Below are positions 1-7,029 of a stretch of 64,000 bases of DNA, piece by piece. Positions within the stretch are counted from its first letter, which is position 1. Each line of letters begins with the position of its first letter. The DNA is taken from the NCBI RefSeq assembly GCF_000428945.1, contig NZ_AUAX01000017.1, positions 124,001-188,000 of the forward strand, given 5' to 3'. Origin of the DNA: Hamadaea tsunoensis DSM 44101. GTDB taxonomy: Bacteria > Actinomycetota > Actinomycetes > Mycobacteriales > Micromonosporaceae. Under the pieces are notes generated by a model that saw only the letters and a list, made by a program, of their open reading frames with translations, did not search any database and was not told the DNA's origin. The translations under genes were made by a program, and so were the position numbers.

Positions 1-908
1 ACCGGGCGGCGGACACCGCCGACCCACACTTCGGCCCGGCCTGAGGCCAGCCGGGGCAGCCCGTCGGCGTACCCGACCGGGATCAGACCCAGCCGGGTCG
101 CCCGGCGGGCCGTCCAGGTGTGCCCGTAGCCGACCGGCGTACCGGCCGGGACGCGGCGGACGGTCACCAGTGGAGCGGTCAGCGTCAGCGCGGGCCGCAG
201 CCGCACGGTCCCCGACTCGTCGATGCCCACCAGGCCCGCGCCGATCCGGCTCATGGTGTGGTGCGACAGCGGATCGCTCAGCGTGGCGGCCGTCGCGGCG
301 AGATGGCGGTCGACCGGGCGCAGCCCCGCGGCTTCGGCCACCCGCAGCCCCCAGGCGAACCGGTCGCGGCCCCGCGCGTTGGCCGGATGGCCAGGCCGGT
401 CGGCGCACGGCAGGTGCCCCATGACGCCGACCACGCGGACGAGGCCCAGCTGCTCGGCCACCCGGGCGTCCCGGCAGAGCTGGTCCCATTCGGCGGGCTC
501 GGCGCCGTCGCGGCCCATGCCGGTGTCCAGTTGCAGGTGGATCCGGGCACCCGGCGCGGTCCGGGCGACGGCGTGCAGATGTTCGAGCCCCGGAACCCCC
601 AGCTCCAGGCCGAGCCCCACCGCCGCGGCGAAGTCGGCGTCGAGCGCGTTGAGCCAGCTGAGAACGGGCACGGTCAGGCCGCCGGCCCGCAGCGGCCGGG
701 CCTCGTCGATGCTCGTCACCCCCAGCCGGGTCGCGCCGCCGGCCAGGGCGGCCCGCGCGACGTCGAGCTGGCCGTGGCCGAAACCGTCGGCCTTGACCAC
801 CGCCATCACCTCGCCCCGCGTGCGGGCCCGGATGGTACGCACGTTGGCGGTGACCGCGTCCAGGTCGACCTGCAGGGTCGCCTGAGGCCGCAGCGCCAGC
901 AGGTTCAC
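1..908 (-). CDS. alr: Alanine racemase, cut by the left window edge
   Basis: Converts L-Ala to D-Ala with PLP for peptidoglycan precursors. About 302 N-terminal residues are present and the frame runs off base 1, so roughly the last 70 of a usual 370-residue Alr are missing. The PLP-lysine motif VVKADGFGHG is near residue 39 (Phe where most Alr have Tyr), and the barrel motif QLDTGMGRDG follows. The GTG start at 908 overlaps the stop of the VanX-type gene by 4 bases (GTGA), so the two are translationally coupled. A serine/alanine racemase of VanT type is possible but there is no membrane domain on the visible N-terminus. Family assignment is firm; any resistance role is inference. Confidence 0.9.
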   Translation of the reverse strand, partial: MNLLALRPQATLQVDLDAVTANVRTIRARTRGEVMAVVKADGFGHGQLDVARAALAGGATRLGVTSIDEARPLRAGGLTVPVLSWLNALDADFAAAVGLGLELGVPGLEHLHAVARTAPGARIHLQLDTGMGRDGAEPAEWDQLCRDARVAEQLGLVRVVGVMGHLPCADRPGHPANARGRDRFAWGLRVAEAAGLRPVDRHLAATAATLSDPLSHHTMSRIGAGLVGIDESGTVRLRPALTLTAPLVTVRRVPAGTPVGYGHTWTARRATRLGLIPVGYADGLPRLASGRAEVWVGGVRRP

Positions 909-1516
909 GGGACCACCGGACCGTAATGGGCGGCGCCGGCCCCGGTGGCCAGCGCCCAGTACCGGTCGCCGAACGAGTAGTGCCACCACTCGGTGGGATA
1001 GTTGACCAGCCCTTCGCCCTCCAGCACCCGCGCGAGCAGATCCCGGTTGGCCCGTGCCTCGCGGCTGATCCCGTCGGCGGCGAAGTAGCAGCGGCCGCCG
1101 GACTGCTCCGGCGTGGCGTCGATCGGAGTGCCCAGATCGAGTTCCCGGCCGGACTCCTCGACCAGGGTCACGTCGACGGCGGCCCCCGCCACGTGCGGCG
1201 CCACCGCCAGCGGAGCGACGAACCGGCTGGTGAGCACGTGCAGCTCCGCCTCGCCGACGCCGGGCCGGTCGGCACGGATCTCGGTCGCGTACCGCTCGAT
1301 GATCTCCTGCTGCCGGTACGCCGTCCGGAAGCCCTCCACCACCCGCAGGCCGACTCCCGCCGGCAGGGCGGCCTGAGCTGCCTCCAACCGACGGGCCAGC
1401 TCCGCGCGTACCAGGATCTGACCGGGTCCGATGGCGGGATCGAGGACGACCAGGGGTTCATCGACGGCACGGACGGGGACGGCGGAAACCCTCGGGTCCG
1501 ACAGCAGGATGGGCAT
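905..1516 (-). CDS. vanX: D-alanyl-D-alanine dipeptidase, VanX type (peptidase M15D)
   Basis: 203 residues, the usual size of VanX/DdpX zinc dipeptidases that cleave free D-Ala-D-Ala. The zinc and catalytic set is readable: Arg64 in EGFRTAYRQQ, His108 and Asp115 in APHVAGAAVDV, Glu176 and His179 in TEWWHYSFGD. No signal peptide, so cytoplasmic. It is first in a unit with the racemase and divergent from murF, so the locus handles D-Ala synthesis, dipeptide hydrolysis and addition of dipeptide to the precursor. In glycopeptide resistance such an enzyme removes D-Ala-D-Ala so that D-Ala-D-Lac dominates; without vanH/vanA in view a D-Ala salvage role is equally likely. Confidence 0.88.
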   Translation of the reverse strand: MPILLSDPRVSAVPVRAVDEPLVVLDPAIGPGQILVRAELARRLEAAQAALPAGVGLRVVEGFRTAYRQQEIIERYATEIRADRPGVGEAELHVLTSRFVAPLAVAPHVAGAAVDVTLVEESGRELDLGTPIDATPEQSGGRCYFAADGISREARANRDLLARVLEGEGLVNYPTEWWHYSFGDRYWALATGAGAAHYGPVVP

Positions 1517-1642
1517 CGCACCACGGTCGCCGCCACGGCCGCCCGGTACCTCCGTCTGAGGTGCCGATCATCGGTCCTCAAGGCTGAGCCGCCGGAACCA
1601 CGGGAGGAGGCCGCCGGACCCCGCCCCGCACATCATCGAACC

Positions 1643-2980
1643 ATGATCCCGCTGAGCCTCGCCGACATCGCCGCCGTCACCGGAGGCACCGTGAGCGGTG
1701 ATCCGGCGCTCGTGGTGACCGGCCCCGCGTACCTCGACAGCCGGCTCGCGCAGCCCGGCGGCCTGTTCGTCGCCGTCGCCGGCGACCGGGTCGACGGGCA
1801 TTCCTTCGCCGCGCACGCGTACGCCGTCCTCGGCTCCCGGCCCACCGGCCGCCCCACCGTCGTCGTCCCCGACCCGGTGGCCGCCCTCGGCCGGCTGGCC
1901 CGCCACGTCGTCCGGGCGGTCGCCCCGACCGTGCTGGCGGTGACCGGATCGCACGGCAAGACCACCACCAAGGACTACCTCGCGGCCCTGCTGCCCGGCG
2001 CGGTCGCCACCGAAGGCAACCGCAACAACGAACTCGGCGTACCGCTGACCGCATTGCGGCTGCGGCCCGACAGCGACCTCCTCGTCCTGGAGATGGGCGC
2101 GCGCGGCGTCGGGCACCTGTCCTACCTGTGCGACATCGCGCCACCCCGCGTCGCCGTCGTCCTCGGCGTCGGCTCGGCCCACGTCGGCGCCTTCGGGTCG
2201 CTCGACCTGACCGCCACGGCCAAGGGCGAACTGCCCGCCGCGCTGCCCGGCGACGGCGTCGCGGTCCTCAACGCCGACGATCCCCGGGTCGCGGCCATGC
2301 CGACCCCCGCCCGCGTCCTCACCTTCGGGGAGCGGGGCGACGTCACCTGGCGCGGCCTGCACCTGGACCGGCTCGCCCGGCCCACGTTCTCCCTGGGACA
2401 CGCCGGCATCTGGCATCGCGTACGCCTGCACCAGTCGGGCGCGTACCAGGTGGCCAACGCGTGCGCGGCCGCCGCCGCGGCACTCGCGGTCGGCGTACCG
2501 CTGGACACGATCGCGCAACGGCTGTCCACTGTGGAAGAGGTGTCGCCGTTGCGGATGGCGGTGTCGCACCACGCGGACGGCCTCATCGTCCTCGACGACA
2601 CCTACAACGCCAACCCCGAGGCGATGCGCGCGGCACTCAGGACGCTCGTGTCGATCGGCAGCGGACGCGCGGGCCGCACGATCGCGGTCCTCGGCCCGAT
2701 GCGAGAACTCGGCGAAGCCAGCGCCTCGGCCCACGCCGGCATCGGCTCGCACGCCCGGGCGCTCGGCGTCGATGTCGTGCTGTCGGTGGGCGCGACGGCG
2801 TACGCGAGCGGGATCGGCTTCAGCGACATCCCGTCGGCGGTGCACTGGCTGCGGGAGCACCTCGGCCCGGAGGACACGGTGCTGGTCAAGGGATCGCGTG
2901 CGGCAGGACTCGACGCGCTCAGCCGGGATTTGAGGCTCCATCTGAGCAGTCCGACGCCCGCGACAGACAAGTCAGCCTGA
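1643..2980 (+). CDS. murF: UDP-MurNAc-tripeptide--D-alanyl-D-alanine ligase (MurF)
   Basis: Adds D-Ala-D-Ala (or a D-Ala-D-X analogue) to UDP-MurNAc-tripeptide using ATP. 445 residues from ATG 1643; the frame stays open far upstream but that stretch is antisense to the dipeptidase and has no MurF homology. Motifs in order: P-loop GSHGKTTTKD, TEGNRNNELGVP, LEMGARGVGHL, the ligase motif DDTYNANPEAMRAA, VLGPMRELGE and VLVKGSRAAGLD near the C-terminus. All three MurF domains are complete. It stands apart from any division-cell-wall cluster and is divergent from a VanX-type dipeptidase, as expected of an accessory second MurF. Whether another MurF exists in the genome cannot be seen here. Confidence 0.93.
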   Translation: MIPLSLADIAAVTGGTVSGDPALVVTGPAYLDSRLAQPGGLFVAVAGDRVDGHSFAAHAYAVLGSRPTGRPTVVVPDPVAALGRLARHVVRAVAPTVLAVTGSHGKTTTKDYLAALLPGAVATEGNRNNELGVPLTALRLRPDSDLLVLEMGARGVGHLSYLCDIAPPRVAVVLGVGSAHVGAFGSLDLTATAKGELPAALPGDGVAVLNADDPRVAAMPTPARVLTFGERGDVTWRGLHLDRLARPTFSLGHAGIWHRVRLHQSGAYQVANACAAAAAALAVGVPLDTIAQRLSTVEEVSPLRMAVSHHADGLIVLDDTYNANPEAMRAALRTLVSIGSGRAGRTIAVLGPMRELGEASASAHAGIGSHARALGVDVVLSVGATAYASGIGFSDIPSAVHWLREHLGPEDTVLVKGSRAAGLDALSRDLRLHLSSPTPATDKSA

Positions 2981-3025
2981 TACAGTTATTGCAGATGATG
3001 CAGTTGGATCAGTTAGGGGCTCGAT

Positions 3026-3409
3026 GTGAGCGATCTGCTAGTACGCGACGCCGAGGCGCTTCATCGAGCCTTGGCCAGGTCTGGTCCCGAAGTGCGAGTG
3101 GCCTTGTCGCGAGAGACCGCCGAACTGATGTCAGAGCTGATCGATGCCCGAGCACGCGGCGAGGAGATCGTCGTGACTCCGCGCAGCACCGAAGTCACGC
3201 CGACCGAGGCAGCGGTCTTGCTGGGTATGTCGCGCCCCCAGGTACGCAAGTTGATGGATCAGGGGCTGCTGCAATTCCGCAAGGTCGGCACCCACCATCG
3301 GATCCGCGTCTCCTCGATCCGGGCGTTCCTCGCGTCCGAGCGTCCGCGCCGCCATGAGGCGCTGGCTGACCTTGCCGCGCTGCAGAATGAACTCGGCCTT
3401 ACCGAATGA
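3026..3409 (+). CDS. Excisionase-type HTH antitoxin
   Basis: 127 residues; probable antitoxin and autorepressor of the PIN gene that follows. The C-terminal half carries a MerR/excisionase-like winged helix: TPTEAAVLLGMSRPQVRKLM, then a wing-like stretch (QFRKVGTHHRI) and a short helical tail. The N-terminal 50 residues (AELMSELIDARARGEEI) look like the linker helix seen in this antitoxin family. GTG 3026 is chosen because an AGGGG box sits just upstream. The stop overlaps the toxin ATG (ATGA). The upstream region, richer in A/T than its surroundings, holds three CAGTT(A/G) words at 2983, 3001 and 3010 that could be an operator. Confidence 0.75.
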   Translation: MSDLLVRDAEALHRALARSGPEVRVALSRETAELMSELIDARARGEEIVVTPRSTEVTPTEAAVLLGMSRPQVRKLMDQGLLQFRKVGTHHRIRVSSIRAFLASERPRRHEALADLAALQNELGLTE

Positions 3410-4008
3410 CACACCCTGGCGATGAGGCGGATCTCATCCGTGTCGTCCTGGCTGACGCGAACGTCTTGTACTCACGTGTGTTGCGTGACTACCTGCTCTA
3501 CGCGGCCGACCAAGAGATCATCGCGGTCACGTGGAGCGCTGAAATTCTTGCCGAAGCCACCGAACACCTCCAAGAGAACATTCCTGGTTTCGACGAGGCG
3601 GCGGCCGGCCGGCTTGTACGCGCGATGAATCGTGCCTTTCCATTCGCCGAGGTCGAACCCGGTGAAGAGCATCTGCGAATGCTGGTGGGCATTGCCCTTC
3701 CCGACGAAGACGACCGGCATGTCCTGGCCGCGGCCTTGGCGGCCGAAGCGACCGTGCTGTGCACGTCGAACATCAGGGACTTTCCGACCGGCGTTGTCGC
3801 CCCCTTCGGCATCGAGGTCGTCACGCCCGACCAGTTGTTCAGCCGGCTTCTCGCCGAGTTCGAACCGCAGATGCTCCTCGCACACCAGACGGCCGTGGCG
3901 TCGCTGAAAGGGGCCACCGACCAGTCGACGATCGAGGCGCTCCGCCGATCCGGCGCACCGGAGACGGCGAACCTGGTGACCCGCTTGCTCCTGTCCGACG
4001 AGTCGTAG
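3406..4008 (+). CDS. PIN-domain protein, probable toxin nuclease
   Basis: 200 residues. PIN domains are Mg-dependent RNases with a cluster of acidic residues. Visible here are Asp17 in VVLADANVLYS, Glu46 in WSAEILAEA, the Asp102/Asp103 pair in LPDEDDRHVLAAAL and Asp125 in SNIRDF, in the order expected. The PIN fold takes about residues 12-150; the last 50 residues are a helical extension. Overlap by ATGA with the HTH gene upstream is the standard antitoxin-toxin arrangement. Base composition is somewhat less GC-extreme than its neighbours, as in mobile toxin-antitoxin cassettes. The RNA target cannot be deduced. Confidence 0.8.
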   Translation: MTHPGDEADLIRVVLADANVLYSRVLRDYLLYAADQEIIAVTWSAEILAEATEHLQENIPGFDEAAAGRLVRAMNRAFPFAEVEPGEEHLRMLVGIALPDEDDRHVLAAALAAEATVLCTSNIRDFPTGVVAPFGIEVVTPDQLFSRLLAEFEPQMLLAHQTAVASLKGATDQSTIEALRRSGAPETANLVTRLLLSDES

Positions 4009-4017
4009 CGCCGAGCG

Positions 4018-4311
4018 TCAGGAGTCTTCTCTCGGCTCCTCGTCGTCGCCGAAGAGCTCGAAGAACTCCGCCATGGTGATCTCCGAGCAGGCGCCGGTCG
4101 CCTCGTCCACCCGGATCGGCGATGTGCCGAGCAGGCTCGTGCGCGGGTCGCCGGTCCGGGCGAAGTCCGCCGAGTTGTAGCCGACCACGACGGCGCCGTC
4201 GACGCGCCGGATCCATTCGGGTTTCGTGGCGAGCGCGATGCCGGGGTCGACGAGACCCTCGCGGGCCACGTAGGCGAGCGCGGCGTCGATCGCCTCCTGA
4301 TCGGTGGGCAT
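4018..4311 (-). CDS. Small acidic protein, putative immunity protein for the Tox-PL toxin
   Basis: 97 residues starting MPTDQEAIDAALAYV, very acidic at its end (FFELFGDDEEPRED). The start is ATG 4311, which shares its A with the toxin stop codon (TGATG), so translation is coupled to the toxin. The frame is open 11 codons further upstream inside the toxin. The middle, VVVGYNSADFARTGD followed by a short strand and an acidic helix, resembles small alpha/beta YrhB/Imm35-like immunity proteins, but I cannot confirm that without a profile search. Function as toxin neutraliser is inferred from position, size and coupling. Confidence 0.6.
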   Translation of the reverse strand: MPTDQEAIDAALAYVAREGLVDPGIALATKPEWIRRVDGAVVVGYNSADFARTGDPRTSLLGTSPIRVDEATGACSEITMAEFFELFGDDEEPREDS

Positions 4312-4994
4312 CAGTTCGTCCTCAGCAATCGGTAGTAGCGCCATTTCGTCGTGTCGCTGGCGATACCGCTCTGGCCGTCCAGGAAGACGATCTTACCTTT
4401 GTCGTTGATGACGTTCCAGACGTGTGCCTTCGAGCCCAGCTGCCCGTAGACGATCCCGCGCGCGCCAGGCCCCGCCTTGGCCATCTGCTCCACGACCGCG
4501 CTCAGGCCTGACATCGGCACGAACTCGCGGCCGTAGTACTCCTCGATCGGCGTGTAGGGGCCGCCGACGATGTGGGGAAGCGCGCTCGCCGGGTTCCCGG
4601 CGAGGGTGGCGTCGACCGCGAGCGCGCAGGCCCGGCAGTTCAGCTTGCCGCGGCCGGGATTGATCAGGTTGTGCAGCGCCGGCGTACGCGGAATGTAATA
4701 GGTGCCGCCGCGCAGCGTGGTCGACGCGGGACCCCACCACTGCCGGCCGGAGACACCCGCCGGATCGACGACGACGCCCGGGTCGAGCGCGGTCCCCTTC
4801 GGTACGCCCGCCAGGTTGTTGAGCAGTTGCGGCAGCGCGGTCGCCAGCAGCGCGTGCCCGGCGACCGCGGCACCGGCGAGCGCGGTCACGAGGGCGATCC
4901 CGAGCGCGGGCAGCGAGCCGTAGCAGCCGGCCAGCCCGTCGGCGACCCCACCGCAGTCGATCGGGACCCCGTCGGCCAGGAAGCTCAGCAGCAT
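4311..4994 (-). CDS. Papain-fold (Tox-PL) toxin domain with hydrophobic N-terminus
   Basis: 227 residues. Tox-PL domains are papain-like cysteine enzymes (protease or glutamine deamidase) in polymorphic toxins. The triad is readable: Cys120 in GKLNCRACALAVDATLAG, His191 in GSKAHVWNVIN, Asp206 in IVFLDGQSG. The N-terminal 65 residues hold one long hydrophobic segment (about 28-58) with no obvious secretion domain, so this is a short anchored toxin rather than the tip of a giant protein. ATG 4994 is preferred over an upstream in-frame start because GGGGGA lies 5 bases before it. The gene is coupled to a small acidic gene that should be the antidote. Confidence 0.72.
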   Translation of the reverse strand: MLLSFLADGVPIDCGGVADGLAGCYGSLPALGIALVTALAGAAVAGHALLATALPQLLNNLAGVPKGTALDPGVVVDPAGVSGRQWWGPASTTLRGGTYYIPRTPALHNLINPGRGKLNCRACALAVDATLAGNPASALPHIVGGPYTPIEEYYGREFVPMSGLSAVVEQMAKAGPGARGIVYGQLGSKAHVWNVINDKGKIVFLDGQSGIASDTTKWRYYRLLRTN

Positions 4995-5095
4995 GGTCCC
5001 CCGTCCTCGGTGTCGACAGTGGTCAGACACACATGTGCATCATTCGCTGCAATATTGGGCTAGGGTAGCGCATCGGGATGACCGGAAGGGGTGTC

Positions 5096-5566
5096 ATGAC
5101 GGTCCGATCCGATCCGCCGCGTACGCCGATCATCGTGCTGACCGCCCTCGGCGCCGTCGCCGCCCTGATTCTCGCCGCCGCGGCCGTGGCCCTGGCGGTG
5201 ACCTGGCCGCCCGCGCACCGGGGGAGCGACCCGATCAGCCTGCGCTACTACGCCTACGACCTGGCGACCAACTCGATCGGCTCGACGCCGCGGTCGACGT
5301 TCTCCACCGGGGAGATCCCGGCGGCGGCGGTCGACCCCCTGGCGAGCGACCGGTCCGGGGCTCTGCGCGCCACCTGGTACGACGCCTTCGGCTACCGCAC
5401 CGCCCAGGCCGGGCGTACCGGGCTGGCCGACCTGGCGGCCCATCCGGTGCCGGTGAGCACCACCTCGGCCGTGCCGCCGGGCGACTACCAGTTCGTGCTG
5501 GAGGAGCTGGACGCCGGCCGGGTCGTCGCCGTGCTGGCCTGGGGGCACGTGGAGATCAGGCTATGA
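5096..5566 (+). CDS. Single-pass membrane protein of unknown function
   Basis: 156 residues: a short cytoplasmic tail, one transmembrane helix (about residues 11-38, rich in Ala/Leu/Val) and an extracytoplasmic domain of about 115 residues without cysteines. ATG 5096 is chosen over the in-frame ATG at 5078 because GGAAGGGG is placed 5 bases before it. No family recognised. It overlaps the PrsW-like gene by ATGA, so the two are co-translated and may act together, for example as substrate or adaptor of the intramembrane protease. That partnership is inference from coupling alone. Confidence 0.7.
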   Translation: MTVRSDPPRTPIIVLTALGAVAALILAAAAVALAVTWPPAHRGSDPISLRYYAYDLATNSIGSTPRSTFSTGEIPAAAVDPLASDRSGALRATWYDAFGYRTAQAGRTGLADLAAHPVPVSTTSAVPPGDYQFVLEELDAGRVVAVLAWGHVEIRL

Positions 5567-7029
5567 CGGACCCCGTCCCGGCGCCGCCGGCGTACCGGCC
5601 GGTGCCGCCGCAGTTCCGGCCGCCGGCAACGTTCGCGCGGATCACGCCGCCGGAGGACCCCGCCGCGTACCGGTTGGGGCGGCTGTTGTCGGCGTTCGCG
5701 ATCGGACTCGGTCTCGTCCTGCTCATCCTCGTCGCCGCGGCCGTCGCCATCGCCCGCGACGACGAGGAGACGCTGCGCGTCTTCGGCATTGTCAACCTCG
5801 TCATCTGCGGCGTCGTGCTCCTCGCCGCGGTCGTGGCGGCCACCGTCGGCTTCTCCGTCGGCGCGTCCACCTCCTCCGCGCGTACGCGCTGGCGGGCCTG
5901 GGCGATCGGCGGCGGCCTGGTGTTCGCCGTGCCCGGCGTCCCCCTGCTGTTCTTCGCCCTGGCCGAGATGGGCGTGGCCTGGCGTGGGGTGGGCCTGACG
6001 ATTCCGACGACCTTGTTCGCGCTGTGGGCGTTCCGCCGCATGCAGCGCAACCACCGGGCGCCCTGGCGGCTGATCCTGGCCGCGTGGGCCTGGGGCGCGG
6101 TGGTCGCGTCGTACTTCGCCCAGATGGTCGAGGGCACGCTGCACGTGATCATCCAGCGCGACCTGCTGCCCGGCACCGCGACGATCATCGCCCACGCCGC
6201 CGCGGCGGCCGGGCCCGAGGAACTCGTGAAGGCTGCCGGAGTGGTGGTCCTGGTGCTGCTCTTCCGGCGCCGGATCGACGGCATGCTGGGCGGCATCGTC
6301 CTGGGCGCCTGCGTCGGGCTCGGCTTCCAGTTCGCCGAGTCGCTGTCCTACATGACCCACGACTTCGACTCCGTCCTGTACCAGCACTGGTACCGGCAGG
6401 TGACCGGGCTGCTGGTCAGCCACGCCACGTACGCCGGGATCATCGGCGCCGGTGTCGGCCTCGCCCTGCAACTGCCGGACTGGGGCCGGCGGATCCTGAG
6501 CGTCGGCGGCGCCTTCGCCTTCGCCGTCGCCGCCCACCTGACCTGGGACGCGATGGCGATGGGGCACTTCTATCTCGAATCCGCCAACGCGACCCTGCAG
6601 CTGTTCGTCATGCAGCCGCTCAACCTCGTCCTCCTCAAAGGACCGGCGTTCGCCGCGCTGATGTTCCTGGTGCTGCTGGCGCTGCGCTACGAGACCCGCG
6701 AGGTCTACCGGCTGCTGCTCGCCGAGGCGGCCAGCGGGTCCGGCGCCATCACGGTCGACGAGCTGCCGGCGCTGATCGACCCGCCCCGCCGGTTCCGGCT
6801 GCGGCTGGCGGCCCTGCGGGAGGGCGGCCTCACGACCTACCGCCAGGTGCGGCGCCTGCAGGCGGCTCAGCTCGACCTCGTGTTCGCCCGCTGGCGACGC
6901 GAGCGCGGCGAGTTCGAGCCGGTCGGCTCCGAGGATTCGCTGCGCCGGCGGATCAGCGGTCTGCGGGTCGCAGCCCACCCCACGCCGGCCCCGGTCACGC
7001 CGGCGCCGCTGCCGCGTCCGGGTTCCTAA
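5563..7029 (+). CDS. prsW: PrsW-family intramembrane metalloprotease
   Basis: 488 residues. PrsW proteins cleave membrane substrates such as anti-sigma factors. About eight hydrophobic helices lie between residues 40 and 400, with a Pro-rich N-terminus and a charged cytoplasmic tail of about 110 residues. The family signatures are present: Glu219-Glu220-x-x-Lys223 in GPEELVKAAG, Phe255-x3-Glu259 in GFQFAES, His287 in VSHATYAG and His325 in AAHLTWDAM, as expected for a metal site in the membrane. The long Arg-rich C-terminal tail is an addition relative to the minimal family. Its stop codon overlaps the stop of the convergent SARP gene, leaving no room for a terminator between them. Confidence 0.85.
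   Translation: MTDPVPAPPAYRPVPPQFRPPATFARITPPEDPAAYRLGRLLSAFAIGLGLVLLILVAAAVAIARDDEETLRVFGIVNLVICGVVLLAAVVAATVGFSVGASTSSARTRWRAWAIGGGLVFAVPGVPLLFFALAEMGVAWRGVGLTIPTTLFALWAFRRMQRNHRAPWRLILAAWAWGAVVASYFAQMVEGTLHVIIQRDLLPGTATIIAHAAAAAGPEELVKAAGVVVLVLLFRRRIDGMLGGIVLGACVGLGFQFAESLSYMTHDFDSVLYQHWYRQVTGLLVSHATYAGIIGAGVGLALQLPDWGRRILSVGGAFAFAVAAHLTWDAMAMGHFYLESANATLQLFVMQPLNLVLLKGPAFAALMFLVLLALRYETREVYRLLLAEAASGSGAITVDELPALIDPPRRFRLRLAALREGGLTTYRQVRRLQAAQLDLVFARWRRERGEFEPVGSEDSLRRRISGLRVAAHPTPAPVTPAPLPRPGS

Noticed and set aside
926-1642. N-terminal extension of MurF by about 240 codons
   Set aside because: Antisense to the VanX-type gene and without homology; ATG 1643 starts the natural MurF N-terminus.
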